Counted from the stretch's first letter, positions 1 to 7,462 are shown. The stretch: DNA of 64,000 bases from Pseudoclavibacter triregionum (GCA_910822395.1 OU365335.1:2170001-2234000); one strand, 5' to 3'. Numbers and translations are program-made. The notes: a model not told the origin generated them from the sequence alone.

Positions 1-338
1 TGCCCGCCGCGCTGGGGATCCTCCGCGACCTGCCGCGCGACGCGCGCGGCCACGCCGTCATCGAGCTCTTCGACGATCGCGACCGGCAGGACGTCGAGGC
101 CCCGGCCGGCGTGACGGTGCACTGGCTGGTGCGGGATCCCGCCGCCGCGCCCGGGGAGCGCGCGCTGCCGTTCCTGCGCGAGCTCGAGCTGCCGGACGGC
201 GTGCCGTACGCGTTCGTGGTCGGCGAGCAGGCGCTCGCCAGCGGCGCGCGCCGGCATCTCGTGAAGGACCGCGGCATCGATCGACGCCAGGTGACGTTCT
301 CGGGGTACTGGAAGCGGGGGGCGGCGACGATCGGCTGA
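1..338 (+). CDS. Siderophore-interacting protein, C-terminal part
   Basis: Only about the last 111 residues are present; the frame is open from the left edge (in-frame codons from base 3) and stops at TGA 336-338. Readable pieces such as AFVVGEQAL, ARRHLVKDRG and the ending VTFSGYWKRG match the C-terminal domain of FAD-dependent siderophore-interacting (ViuB-like) proteins, which reduce ferric siderophores in the cytoplasm using NAD(P)H so that the iron is released. The N-terminal FAD-binding domain lies outside the window. It reads toward the two tRNA genes and ends 115 bases before the first. The family assignment is fairly firm; the substrate siderophore cannot be told from this fragment. 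Confidence 0.8.
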   Translation, partial: PAALGILRDLPRDARGHAVIELFDDRDRQDVEAPAGVTVHWLVRDPAAAPGERALPFLRELELPDGVPYAFVVGEQALASGARRHLVKDRGIDRRQVTFSGYWKRGAATIG

Positions 339-453
339 TGGTCGCCGAGACGCGCCCGAGATGCGATCCCGGTTTGGATGATCGGCGGTTGTCGCCTCGA
401 GTGCAGGGACTCCTTTTCGGAGGATCTCGGCATGCGGGTATTCGATCCCCCGC

Positions 454-523
454 GGTGGCGTGGCCGAGTGGCTAGGCAACGCCTGCAAAGCCGTGTACAC
501 GGGTTCGAATCCCGTCGCCACCT
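454..523 (+). tRNA. tRNA-Cys (GCA), one base short in the anticodon stem
   Basis: A 7-bp acceptor stem (GGTGGCG 454-460 with CGCCACC 516-522), a D arm (GCC...GGC), anticodon loop CTGCAAA (483-489, anticodon GCA), a perfect 5-bp T stem with loop TTCGAAT, and U73 identify tRNA-Cys. The 5' strand of the anticodon stem has only four bases (ACGC, 479-482) facing five (GCCGT, 490-494). The usual actinobacterial form there is ACGGC, so one G appears to be missing. The tail reads TC and no CCA is encoded. The gene is either damaged, tolerates a bulge, or carries a sequence error. Confidence 0.85.
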
Positions 524-548
524 CGCTGAAATTGAACAGCTCATTTGA

Positions 549-623
549 GCGCGATTGGCGCAGCGGTAGCGCGCTTCCCTGACACGGAAGAGGTCACTGG
601 TTCGATCCCAGTATCGCGCACCA
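549..623 (+). tRNA. tRNA-Val (GAC)
   Basis: The acceptor stem pairs GCGCGAT (549-555) with ATCGCGC (613-619), followed by A73 and an encoded CCA (621-623). The anticodon arm is CTTCC-CTGACAC-GGAAG with anticodon GAC, and the T arm loop is TTCGATC. All arms pair well. It lies 25 bases after the tRNA-Cys gene, so the two are probably co-transcribed. Confidence 0.95.
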
Positions 624-631
624 CCCGTAAG

Positions 632-657
632 GCCCCGGTTCGCCGGGGCTTTCTCGT
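632..657 (+). terminator. Rho-independent terminator after tRNA-Val
   Basis: A 7-bp stem GCCCCGG (632-638) and CCGGGGC (643-649) closes a TTCG tetraloop and is followed by a T-rich tail (TTTCTCGT). It sits 8 bases after the tRNA CCA end and should end the tRNA transcript. Confidence 0.8.
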
Positions 658-770
658 TTCCGGATCGGCCGGCGCGTCGCCACCTCCGCGGGACCGCGCC
701 GCGGCTACCGCAGCCAGTCGACGTGGGCAAGCCCCGTGTCGCGACGGGAACGCGCGCCTAGCGTGACGAC

Positions 771-1247
771 ATGTCCGCTTCACGACCCCCGCGCCACGGG
801 CCGCGACTGTTCCGCAACGTGCTGCCGGGCGTGCACCGCCTCGAACACGCACATGTGAACTGCTATCTCCTCGAGAATGATGGCGAGATCACCCTCGTCG
901 ACGCGGCCTTTCCCGCCACGTGGCGCCTGCTTCCCGGCGTGCTGCGGGCGCTCGGCAGCGGCCCGGAGCAGTGCGCGCGATCGTCCTGACACACGCCCAC
1001 TTCGATCACCTCGGGTTCGCGCGGGCCGCCCGGCGCGACTGGCTCGTGCCCGTACACGCGCACGCCGCCGACGCCGAGCTCGCGGCGCACCCCTATCGGT
1101 ACGCGCACGAGTCGCCGCGGTTGCGGTATCCGCAGCGCTACCCGCGCAGCCTCCCAGTGATGCTTCGCATGGTCACCGCCGGCGCGCTGCGTGTGCGCGG
1201 CATCGATGAGTTCGATCCCATGGTGCCGGGGAGGTGCTCGAGGTGGG
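771..1247 (+). pseudogene. MBL-fold metallohydrolase, frameshifted and truncated
   Basis: The reading begins at ATG 771 (MSASRPPRHG...) and gives the first MBL strands, including VNCYLLEN and ITLVDAAFP. The frame breaks near 968-972. The next frame resumes at once with RAIVLTHAHFDHLG, the zinc-binding HxHxDH motif of metallo-beta-lactamase-fold hydrolases, and runs to about RGIDEFDPMVPG. Restoring one G in GAGCAGTGCG (expected GAGCAGGTGCG) would rejoin the two frames as EQVRAIVL. A second break near 1228-1231 would be needed to read GEVLEV, and the C-terminal zinc ligands are then missing because the sequence runs straight into another gene fragment. As written it cannot make a working enzyme. 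The first frameshift could be a sequence error; the loss of the C-terminus is not explained by one base. Confidence 0.75.
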
Positions 1248-1320
1248 ATGAATCCGGGAACGAGGCGCTTCGCCGAGACCCCCGTGCAGAAGGTCGCACT
1301 CGTCTACGGGATCGTCTTCC
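1248..1320 (+). pseudogene. DUF4383 membrane protein, N-terminal fragment
   Basis: From ATG 1248 about 24 codons read MNPGTRRFAETPVQK followed by VALVYGIVF. This resembles the start of DUF4383 proteins of Microbacteriaceae, which begin with a short charged segment, the phrase PVQK and a first membrane helix. The similarity stops abruptly near 1320, where the sequence becomes the reverse complement of the next fragment. Only the very beginning of the gene is left. It is joined directly to the truncated MBL gene, as expected for a deletion scar. The match rests on a short stretch, so confidence is moderate. Confidence 0.45.
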
Positions 1321-1875
1321 GGCGATCACCACGAAGCGCGGCTCGCGCTCGCGCACCAGCCGCTCGACGACGGCCGCGACCTCACCCTGGTTCTGGGCCC
1401 AGATCTTCTCCGAGTGCTTCTGGTAGCGCAGGTGCGACCATCCGCCCGCCTGCACCTTCGGCAGGCTGTCGGTGCGGCCCTGGATCTCCTGCGCGCTCTC
1501 ACGGGCGGCTCGGGTCGCACGCTGCACGCGGACCTGGGCCCCCTCGCGGCCGGTTTCGACCACGAGGTAGCGCACGTCCGTTGCGCGGTGGCGCAGCAGC
1601 GGCATGATCTCGGGGACCGGTCCGTGCCCGAGGCGCTCCGGGCCGAGCCGGGGCGCCGCGAAGCGCTCGTCGAGCACGACCCCGCCGGCGCGGCACAGCA
1701 GGTAGCGCGTGGACGGGCTCGGCAGGCCCTCGCCGTCGTCGAGCGCCTCGCCGATCGCCTCGATGTCAGCCCCGGGCGCGGCCCACGAATGGAATGTGGC
1801 TTTCCAGGCTGCCGCCGGTGCAACTCCGAAATACCTGGTCGTCTCGGAGACGAATACCTGGCCAGAACCCGTCAT
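1321..1875 (-). pseudogene. baeRF family 2 (Rv2629-like) protein, truncated at both ends
   Basis: Read leftwards on the minus strand, the frame contains GADIEAIGEALDDGEG, LPSPSTRYLL, YLVVETGREGAQV, TDSLPKVQAGGWSH, LRYQKHSEKIW and RFVVIAG. This is the N-terminal and middle part of the bacterial archaeo-eukaryotic release-factor-like family 2, whose members are normally around 370 residues. The match ends sharply near base 1326, removing the C-terminal half. At the other end roughly the first 50 family residues are replaced by unrelated sequence (about 1785-1875). The open frame starting at ATG 1875 exists but is a chimera. It is probably non-functional. Confidence 0.65.
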
Positions 1876-2656
1876 CGTCGATGTTCGACTCTGAGTGTTG
1901 AGGAATGCCCCCTGAAGGCATTCGATATATCAAAACGGGCGGCGGACGGTAAACCCGGGCCTTCGAGTCGAGACGGCGCTCATCTCGGCGATCGGCCGGG
2001 ACGTGAATGCGGCCCGGGTGGGCCGACTGGCTTACGGCCGGCCGGAGTCCCGAGCCGGCTCGCGGAGCGGAGCATCCGACCCCCGATCGATGAAGCGGAA
2101 CTCGGAGGTCGGGCGGAGGGAGGTCTCGTCGCCTCCCTCGCCTCGGGCCATCCGCTCGGGGACGGCCGCCTGAAGGCGGATCCGTCCGCTCCCGACGTCG
2201 AGGCGATCGCGGAGGGCGGCGAGGGGTGGTGGACGGTCAACCGGCGCATGGTCGTGTGGCTCGCGGAGCCCCGGAGCCGGCACCTCGGGCGCTCATCGCG
2301 GTGTTCGGCCCCACGCCGCGCGCGGTTCGTCTTCGGATCGTTCGAGATCGGACGACGGCGGCTGGGCGCGGACGATGGCTATCGCGACGGTGCTCCGCGG
2401 CGCACCCCGCTCGCTGACCGGACTCACGCCGACGCGTGCGCGCTTCGCGGTCAGCGGCTCGCGCACGCTACCTTCGGCCGGACTCGGGGTCAGGCCCGCC
2501 ACTGGATCGACCGAGAGGGCGCGACCGGGTGGAGTGGTCGCGGCGTCGGCCGAGACACCGAGGACGACGCCGCTGCGCGCTCGGACTCTCGGCCCAGTTC
2601 AGGCGGCTGGCGACGATATGCGCGCCCGAGGCCCGATCTGGACCGCAAATCCGAGG
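1876..2656. other. Gene-free stretch beside the decayed patch
   Basis: No frame on either strand gives a recognisable protein, a plausible start with a ribosome site, or family-like composition. The first part (about 1785-1945) is visibly less GC-rich than its surroundings and contains a small hairpin (GAATGCC/GGCATTC, about 1901-1921). The rest looks like non-coding or scrambled GC-rich sequence. I see no RNA gene or promoter I can support. Confidence 0.5.
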
Positions 2657-2713
2657 TGCGCGCGGACGGGAATGTCCCGGCCCTCCTGGCCGGGCCATTC
2701 CCGTCCGCGCGCA
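2657..2713. repeat. Long imperfect palindrome (26-bp arms)
   Basis: Arms 2657-2682 and 2688-2713 are complementary over 26 positions with a single T/C mismatch, around a 5-base loop (CTCCT). It sits 7 bases beyond the stop codon of paaZ, whose transcript runs into it from the right, so it may act as a terminator. It has no T-rich tail, and its length is unusual for that role. Confidence 0.7.
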
Positions 2714-2720
2714 CCGCTCG

Positions 2721-4856
2721 CTATCCGAGCGCCTGCGACTCGTCCTTCGCGACGAGGGTGAGCACGTCGTAGTTCGCGACGATCTCGTCCTTCTGGTTGT
2801 AGAGCACCGCGTCCCAGACGACCTCGCCGTAGTCGGCGTCGACGCGGGGGCGGATCTCCTTGCAGGTGAGCACCACGCGCACCGAGTCGTCGATGCCGAC
2901 CGGCGTGAGGAAGCGGAGGTTCTCGAGCCCGTAGTTCGCGAGCACGGGGCTGCGGCCCGGCGCGACGAACAAGCCCGCGGCCCACGACACGAGCAGGTAG
3001 CCGTGCGCGACGATGCCCGGGAAGAACGGGTTCGCCGTGGCGGCCTCGTCGTTCGTGTGCGCGTAGAAGATGTCGCCCGTGGAGTTCGCGAAGTTCGTGA
3101 TCTCCTCACGCGTCGCCTGGCGCAGGCCCGAGGCGTACGCGTCGCCGACCCTCAGCGTGTCGAGCGCCTTGCGGAACGGGTGGACGTTCTGCTGCTCGCC
3201 GCCGAACTGCGGGTCGCCGGCGATGACGCGCTTCGCGCCCGGGTGCCACACGCCCGTGATGCCCGTGAGCATGTCGGGCGAGCCCTGCACGGCCGAGCGC
3301 TGCATGTAGTGCTTCACGGCGCGGATGCCGCCGAGCTCCTCGCCGCCGCCCGCGCGGCCGGGGCCGCCGTGGACGAGGTGCGGCATCGGCGAGCCGTGGC
3401 CCGTCGAGGTCTTCGCGTCGTCGCGGTTGAGGACGAGCACGCGGCCGTGGTGGCCGGCGATCCCCGTGAGGAGGGTCGTCGCGGTCTCCGGGTCGTTCGT
3501 GCACACCGAGGCGACGAGCGAGCCGAGGCCCATGGCCGCGAGCTCGACGGCCTCGTCGAGGGTCTCGTAGGTGAGGATCGAGGTCACGGGACCGAAGGCC
3601 TCGCGCGAGTGGACGGCCTCGGCGCGGTTGTCCTTCCAGCGGAGGACGACCGGCTGCATGAAGGCGCCCTTGCCGTCGACGCCCTCGGGGGCGTCGAGCG
3701 AGCCGACCGCGATCTCGCCGCCGCCGGCGAGGAGCGCCTCGACGGCGCCCTTCACGTCGGCGAGCTGGTCGAGCGAGGCGAGCGGGCCCATCGTCGTGCC
3801 CTCGGCGCGCGGGTCGCCGACCTTGACGCGCTCGGCGATGCGGGCCTCGAGGGCCTCGGCGAGGTCGTCCGCGATCGCGGTCGGGACGATGACGCGGCGG
3901 ATGGCCGTGCACTTCTGGCCCGCCTTCGCCGTGATCTCGGTGACGACCGACTTCACGAAGGCGTCGAACTCGGGGGTGCCCTTCACGGCGTCCGGGCCGA
4001 GGATGGCGGCGTTGAGCGAGTCGGCCTCGGCCGTGAAGCGGACGCCGCCGGTGAGGACGTTCTCGTGCTTGCGGAGCGAGTCGGCCGTCGAGGCGGAGCC
4101 GGTGAAGGCGACCGCGTCGCGGTAGTCGAGGTGGTCGAGCAGGTCGCGCGCCGAGCCCGAGATGAGCTGGATCGAGCCCTCGGGGAGGATGCCCGACTCG
4201 ACGATCATCTTCACGCAGGCCTCGGTGACGTAGCCGGTCGGCGTGGCGGGCTTCACGATCGAGGGGACGCCGGCGAGGAACGCGGGCGCGAGCTTCTCGA
4301 GCATGCCCCAGACGGGGAAGTTGAAGGCGTTGATCTGGATGGCGACGCCGGGGATCGAGGTGTAGGCGTGCTCGCCGCCGAAGGAGCCGTCCTTCGAGAG
4401 CGGCTCCCACGGCCCGTCGATGATGAGCTTCGAGTTGGGGAGCTCGCGACGGCCCTTCGAGCCGAAGGTGAAGAGCACGCCGACGCCGCCGTCGACGTCG
4501 ATGAAGTTGTCGATCTTCGTCGCGCCGGTGCGGTTCGAGAGCTCGTAGAGCTCCTGCTTGCGCTCGGTGAGGTACATGGCGAGCTGCTTGAGCTTCAAGG
4601 CGCGCTCGTGGAAGGTGAGCGCCTGCACGCCCTCGCGGCCTGTAGTGCGGGCGTAGTCGATGACGGCGGCTGTGTCGAGGCCCTCCGAGCTCACGCGGGC
4701 GACGACCTCGCCGGTCGAGGCGTCGAGCACCTCGGCGACCTTGGAGGGCGACTCGGGGGCCCACCACTCGCCGCGCACGTAGCTGCCGACGATGGCGGGG
4801 GCGGTCTGCGTGTCGGGGGCGGTCTCGGTCTCGGGGGCGGTCGGGGTGTCGGTCAT
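2721..4856 (-). CDS. paaZ: Bifunctional oxepin-CoA hydrolase / 3-oxo-5,6-dehydrosuberyl-CoA semialdehyde dehydrogenase PaaZ
   Basis: This 711-residue cytoplasmic protein has an aldehyde dehydrogenase domain (about residues 25-530) and a MaoC-type hydratase domain (about 545-690), the PaaZ arrangement. It opens the oxepin ring in aerobic phenylacetyl-CoA catabolism and oxidises the resulting aldehyde. Visible are the nucleophile cysteine in GQKCTAIRR (about Cys316), the ALDH-like NAFNFPVWGMLEKLAPA, and the hydratase signature GDIFYAHT followed by FFPGIVAHGY. The start at 4856 is chosen because AAGGA lies 8 bases upstream; an in-frame ATG a few codons earlier is less likely. The first 20 residues are a Thr/Pro-rich extension. 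It is divergent from a PaaI-like gene, with a palindromic operator between them. Other ring-epoxidase genes (paaABCDE) are not in the window. Confidence 0.92.
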   Translation of the reverse strand: MTDTPTAPETETAPDTQTAPAIVGSYVRGEWWAPESPSKVAEVLDASTGEVVARVSSEGLDTAAVIDYARTTGREGVQALTFHERALKLKQLAMYLTERKQELYELSNRTGATKIDNFIDVDGGVGVLFTFGSKGRRELPNSKLIIDGPWEPLSKDGSFGGEHAYTSIPGVAIQINAFNFPVWGMLEKLAPAFLAGVPSIVKPATPTGYVTEACVKMIVESGILPEGSIQLISGSARDLLDHLDYRDAVAFTGSASTADSLRKHENVLTGGVRFTAEADSLNAAILGPDAVKGTPEFDAFVKSVVTEITAKAGQKCTAIRRVIVPTAIADDLAEALEARIAERVKVGDPRAEGTTMGPLASLDQLADVKGAVEALLAGGGEIAVGSLDAPEGVDGKGAFMQPVVLRWKDNRAEAVHSREAFGPVTSILTYETLDEAVELAAMGLGSLVASVCTNDPETATTLLTGIAGHHGRVLVLNRDDAKTSTGHGSPMPHLVHGGPGRAGGGEELGGIRAVKHYMQRSAVQGSPDMLTGITGVWHPGAKRVIAGDPQFGGEQQNVHPFRKALDTLRVGDAYASGLRQATREEITNFANSTGDIFYAHTNDEAATANPFFPGIVAHGYLLVSWAAGLFVAPGRSPVLANYGLENLRFLTPVGIDDSVRVVLTCKEIRPRVDADYGEVVWDAVLYNQKDEIVANYDVLTLVAKDESQALG

Positions 4857-4942
4857 CGGCGTGTCCTTCCGGCGCATCCTTGCACTGCTCCTGCACGCGC
4901 GCCGCGGGGCCGCGCCGCGCGCCGACCTCCTCGAGGCCGTAC

Positions 4943-4965
4943 CCGACCGCTCGGTCGGTAATATG
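4943..4965. promoter_or_regulatory. Candidate TetR-type (PaaR-like) operator between paaZ and the PaaI-like gene
   Basis: CCGACCG (4943-4949) and CGGTCGG (4952-4958) form a perfect inverted repeat with a 2-base spacer. On the minus strand a -10-like CATATT (4965-4960) precedes it, so a bound repressor would block paaZ transcription; a TAATAT on the plus strand may serve the divergent gene. A close variant lies in front of paaJ (13849-13862). TetR-family PaaR repressors control phenylacetate genes in actinobacteria, but no regulator gene for this site is in the window. Confidence 0.6.
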
Positions 4966-5040
4966 AGCCAGAATACCTGACCGTGACGCGACCCGCCGAC
5001 GCTCCGGCGCCGCCCCGACGACCTCCCGAGGAGCCCCCGC

Positions 5041-5472
5041 ATGCCGTACACGCCGTGGAAGATCGAGCTCGGCGAGCTCGACGCGAAGATGGGCGTCGAG
5101 GTCGTCGAGGAGTCCGTCGAGAAGGTCGTCCTGCGGATGCCCGTGTCTGGCAACCGGCAGTCCTTCGGCTCGCTGCACGGCGGCGCGTCGCTCGCCGTCG
5201 GCGAGGCGGCCGGCTCGTGGGCCGCGAACCTCCACGCGAGCCGCTTCGGCAAGTCGGCGGTCGGCGTCGACGTCTCCGCGACGCACCACCGCGGGGCCGT
5301 GGACGGCATGCTCACGATCACCGCGACGCCGCTCCACCTCGGCGGCTCGCTCACGAGCCACGAGGTCGTCATCGAGCACGAGTCGGGCATCCGGCTCTGC
5401 ACGCTGCGGATCACGAACATGATCCTCGACCGGATGATCCCTGGCTTCGAGCCGGTGGAGGACGAGGAGTAG
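5041..5472 (+). CDS. PaaI-like hotdog-fold thioesterase
   Basis: A 143-residue single-domain protein of the PaaI/YbdB hotdog thioesterase family. The motif SLHGGASLAVGE (from about residue 42) matches the HGG...E active-site region, followed by the usual core strands (VGVDVSATHHRGAVDG, LTITATPLHLGG). Such enzymes release CoA from phenylacetyl-CoA or related acyl-CoA dead-end products in the cytoplasm. ATG 5041 has GAGGAG 7 bases upstream. Its position opposite paaZ across a shared operator supports a role in phenylacetate degradation; sequence alone would also fit a general hydroxybenzoyl- or acyl-CoA thioesterase. Confidence 0.85.
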   Translation: MPYTPWKIELGELDAKMGVEVVEESVEKVVLRMPVSGNRQSFGSLHGGASLAVGEAAGSWAANLHASRFGKSAVGVDVSATHHRGAVDGMLTITATPLHLGGSLTSHEVVIEHESGIRLCTLRITNMILDRMIPGFEPVEDEE

Positions 5473-5512
5473 GGCTCCGGGGGCGCACCGAGCGCACAGG
5501 TGGTTGAGGAGG

Positions 5513-6756
5513 CCCGGGCGGGTTCAAGCATCAGACGCAACGCCTTCGAGTATGGAGGTGCGTGATGGCCAGGCCGAGGCTGCCGATCGAGAAGCGGCGA
5601 GCGTTCTGGGAAGGGATCCGGCGCGGGGAGTCCGTGACGGCCGCCGCGGCGGGGGCGGGAGCGTCCCGATCAACGGCGTATCGCTGGTTCGACGATGCTG
5701 GCGGGGTGATCGAGTTCACCACGACCGAGCCCGAGGGCCGGTTCCTGTCCATGCGAGAGCGAGAGCTCATCGCCCGCTGGATCGCCGAGGGCGAGTCGAT
5801 GCGGGAGGTCGGCCGCCGCCTGGGCCGCGCCGCGTCGACCATCTCCAGAGAGCTCCGTCGCGGCAGCGGCCCGGACGGCTATCGCCCGTCCGCGTCGCAT
5901 GACCGCGCCTGCCGAGCCCGCCGCCGGCGGCGGCCCTTGCGGGCCAAGCTGCTGGCGGGCCCGCTGCGCCAGCGGGTGCAGGAGCTGCTCCGGCAGCGGC
6001 TGTCACCCCAGCAGATCGCTGGCAGACTCGCGCTGGAGTTCCCGAACGATCCGGAGATGCGGGTGAGTCACGAGACGATCTACCAGGCGATCTATATCCA
6101 GGCCCGCGGCGGGCTCCGGCGAGAGGTCGAGCAGGCGCTGCGGCAGGGCCGGGTCCGGCGCCGCCCGCATCGCGCTGCCCGCGAGCGGGCGCCGAGGTTC
6201 CGGGACATGGTGATGATCTCCGAGCGTCCGGCCGAGGTCGAGGACCGGGCCGCTCCCGGGCATTGGGAAGGCGACCTGCTCATCGGCTCGGCCGCGTCCG
6301 CGATCGGGACGCTCGTGGAGCGCACGACCGGGTACCTGATCCTGATCCATCTTCCCGAGGGCCGGTCCGCGGAAGCGGTCGCGGCCGCGATCACGAGGAA
6401 GCTGATCGGCTTCCCATATCAGCTGCGCCGGACGCTGACCTGGGATCAGGGGTCGGAGATGGGGCGTCATGATCTCGTCACGCAGGCGCTGGGGATGCGG
6501 GTGTTCTTCTGCGATCCGCACTCGCCGTGGCAGCGGGCGGTGAACGAGAACACGAACGGGCTGCTGCGTCAGTACTTCCCGAAGGGCATGGACCTGTCCC
6601 GGCTGGACGAGATGCATCTGGACGACGTCGCGGCGGAGATGAACAGCCGGCCCCGGAAGCGGCTGGAGTTCTTCACCCCGGCCGAGGTGCTCACTAGGCT
6701 CATGAACGACCCTGATTTCAACTGGGTGTTGCGTCCCTAGCTTGAAACCGCCCCGG
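5513..6756 (+). mobile_element. IS30-family insertion sequence
   Basis: The element is about 1.24 kb. The left end (5513-5541) and right end (6728-6756) are imperfect inverted repeats of about 29 bp sharing GGGCGG, TTCAAGC and GACGCAAC. It carries one transposase gene whose stop codon lies inside the right repeat, as in many compact IS elements. A target duplication of 2-3 bases cannot be fixed because the flanks are themselves GC-rich palindrome arms. Both ends and the transposase are intact, so it may be active. Confidence 0.85.
5565..6740 (+). CDS. IS30-family transposase
   Basis: A 391-residue transposase that cuts and moves the surrounding element. The N-terminal third has helix-turn-helix segments (TAAAAGAGASRSTAYRW; then LGRAASTISRELRRG, the HTH typical of IS30 enzymes). 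The C-terminal half is an RNase-H-like integrase core with the DDE residues visible in HWEGDLLIG (about residue 236), LTWDQGSEM (about 294) and NENTNGLLRQYFPKG (about 329). ATG 5565 is preceded by GGAGG with 6 bases spacing. The length matches intact family members and no frameshift is seen. Confidence 0.95.
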   Translation: MARPRLPIEKRRAFWEGIRRGESVTAAAAGAGASRSTAYRWFDDAGGVIEFTTTEPEGRFLSMRERELIARWIAEGESMREVGRRLGRAASTISRELRRGSGPDGYRPSASHDRACRARRRRRPLRAKLLAGPLRQRVQELLRQRLSPQQIAGRLALEFPNDPEMRVSHETIYQAIYIQARGGLRREVEQALRQGRVRRRPHRAARERAPRFRDMVMISERPAEVEDRAAPGHWEGDLLIGSAASAIGTLVERTTGYLILIHLPEGRSAEAVAAAITRKLIGFPYQLRRTLTWDQGSEMGRHDLVTQALGMRVFFCDPHSPWQRAVNENTNGLLRQYFPKGMDLSRLDEMHLDDVAAEMNSRPRKRLEFFTPAEVLTRLMNDPDFNWVLRP

Positions 6757-6814
6757 AAGGGCCGTCTCGAAACCACCGGAGGAACCCCGAGCTTCGGCGC
6801 GTAGCGTCGGCGAC

Positions 6815-7462
6815 ATGACTCTCGCCGCCGCCGAACGCGCCGCCCTCTGCGACTTCCTCCTCGAGCTCGGGCCCGAGGCGCCCACGCTCTGCGAGGGCTG
6901 GACGACCCGTGACCTCGCCGCCCACCTCTGGACCCGCGAGCACGACCCCGCGAGCCTCCCCGGCCTCGCGCCCGGCCTCGAGCGGATCGCCGACGCCCGG
7001 CGCGAGCGCGCGCTCGAGCGGCTCGGCTACGAGGGGCTCGTGGACGACCTGCGGACCCCCGCCCTCGCCATCCGCCCCGTCGACGCGGCGATGAACGCGA
7101 TCGAGTTCTTCGTCCACCACGAGGACGTCCGCCGCGCGGCCGCGGGAGGGGCACCGGGCGGCGCGGCGCCCCGGCCGCTCGACCCCGCCGACGAGGACGA
7201 GCTCTGGGACCGCCTCCGCTCGATGGGCCCCATGCTCGCGCGCGGCGCGGGAGCCGCGGTGATCGCCGAGCGGACCGACCCCGGACGCCCCGTCGACCGC
7301 CTGCGCCTCGCCGGGCGCCGCGGCACGGCGGAGGTCATCGCGCGCGGGCGCCCCTCCGAGCTCGTGCTCCTCGCGTTCGGGCGGGGCCGCGTCGCCGACG
7401 TCGAGCTCACGGGCTCCGAGCAGGCCGTCGCCGCCGTGCTCGCGGCGAAGCTCGGGCTCTAG
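6815..7462 (+). CDS. TIGR03085 family protein (DinB/maleylpyruvate isomerase-like fold)
   Basis: This 215-residue protein begins with an N-terminal segment LCEGWTTRDLAAHLWTREHD. Such a segment is typical of the actinobacterial TIGR03085 group in the DinB/mycothiol-dependent maleylpyruvate isomerase superfamily, which has a four-helix bundle with a metal site built from histidines; a later histidine pair is visible in EFFVHHEDVRR. The C-terminal part (about 135-215) resembles the sterol-carrier-like tail of this group. The biochemical function is unknown. No clear Shine-Dalgarno sequence precedes the ATG, so the mRNA may be leaderless. It starts about 60 bases beyond the IS30 element and converges on the marR-like gene, sharing its stop region. 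Confidence 0.8.
   Translation: MTLAAAERAALCDFLLELGPEAPTLCEGWTTRDLAAHLWTREHDPASLPGLAPGLERIADARRERALERLGYEGLVDDLRTPALAIRPVDAAMNAIEFFVHHEDVRRAAAGGAPGGAAPRPLDPADEDELWDRLRSMGPMLARGAGAAVIAERTDPGRPVDRLRLAGRRGTAEVIARGRPSELVLLAFGRGRVADVELTGSEQAVAAVLAAKLGL

Larger units (their letters stand above)
5499..6777. repeat. Dispersed palindromic repeat split by the IS30 element
   Basis: The left flank GGTGGTTGAGGAGGCC (5499-5514) and right flank GGGCCGTCTCGAAACCACC (6759-6777) are the two outer arms of the palindromic repeat that is intact at 43109-43149 and 43161-43201. The insertion element lies between the arms, at the centre of the palindrome. Confidence 0.7.

Noticed and set aside
549-623. tRNA-Val 3' end as an attachment site for an integrated element
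   Set aside because: No second copy of the tRNA 3' end and no integrase gene are found in the window; the decayed patch nearby has no mobile-element genes.
1414-2772. Open frame of 452 codons on the plus strand over the decayed patch
   Set aside because: It changes character along its length, contains antisense sequence of the baeRF2 fragment and shows no family-like segment or ribosome site.
2436-4961. Open frame of 841 codons on the plus strand opposite paaZ
   Set aside because: Composition is that of an antisense frame and paaZ explains the region completely.
5513-6756. Larger prophage or genomic island around the IS30 element
   Set aside because: Only one transposase is present and flanking genes are ordinary chromosomal types reading with host-like composition.
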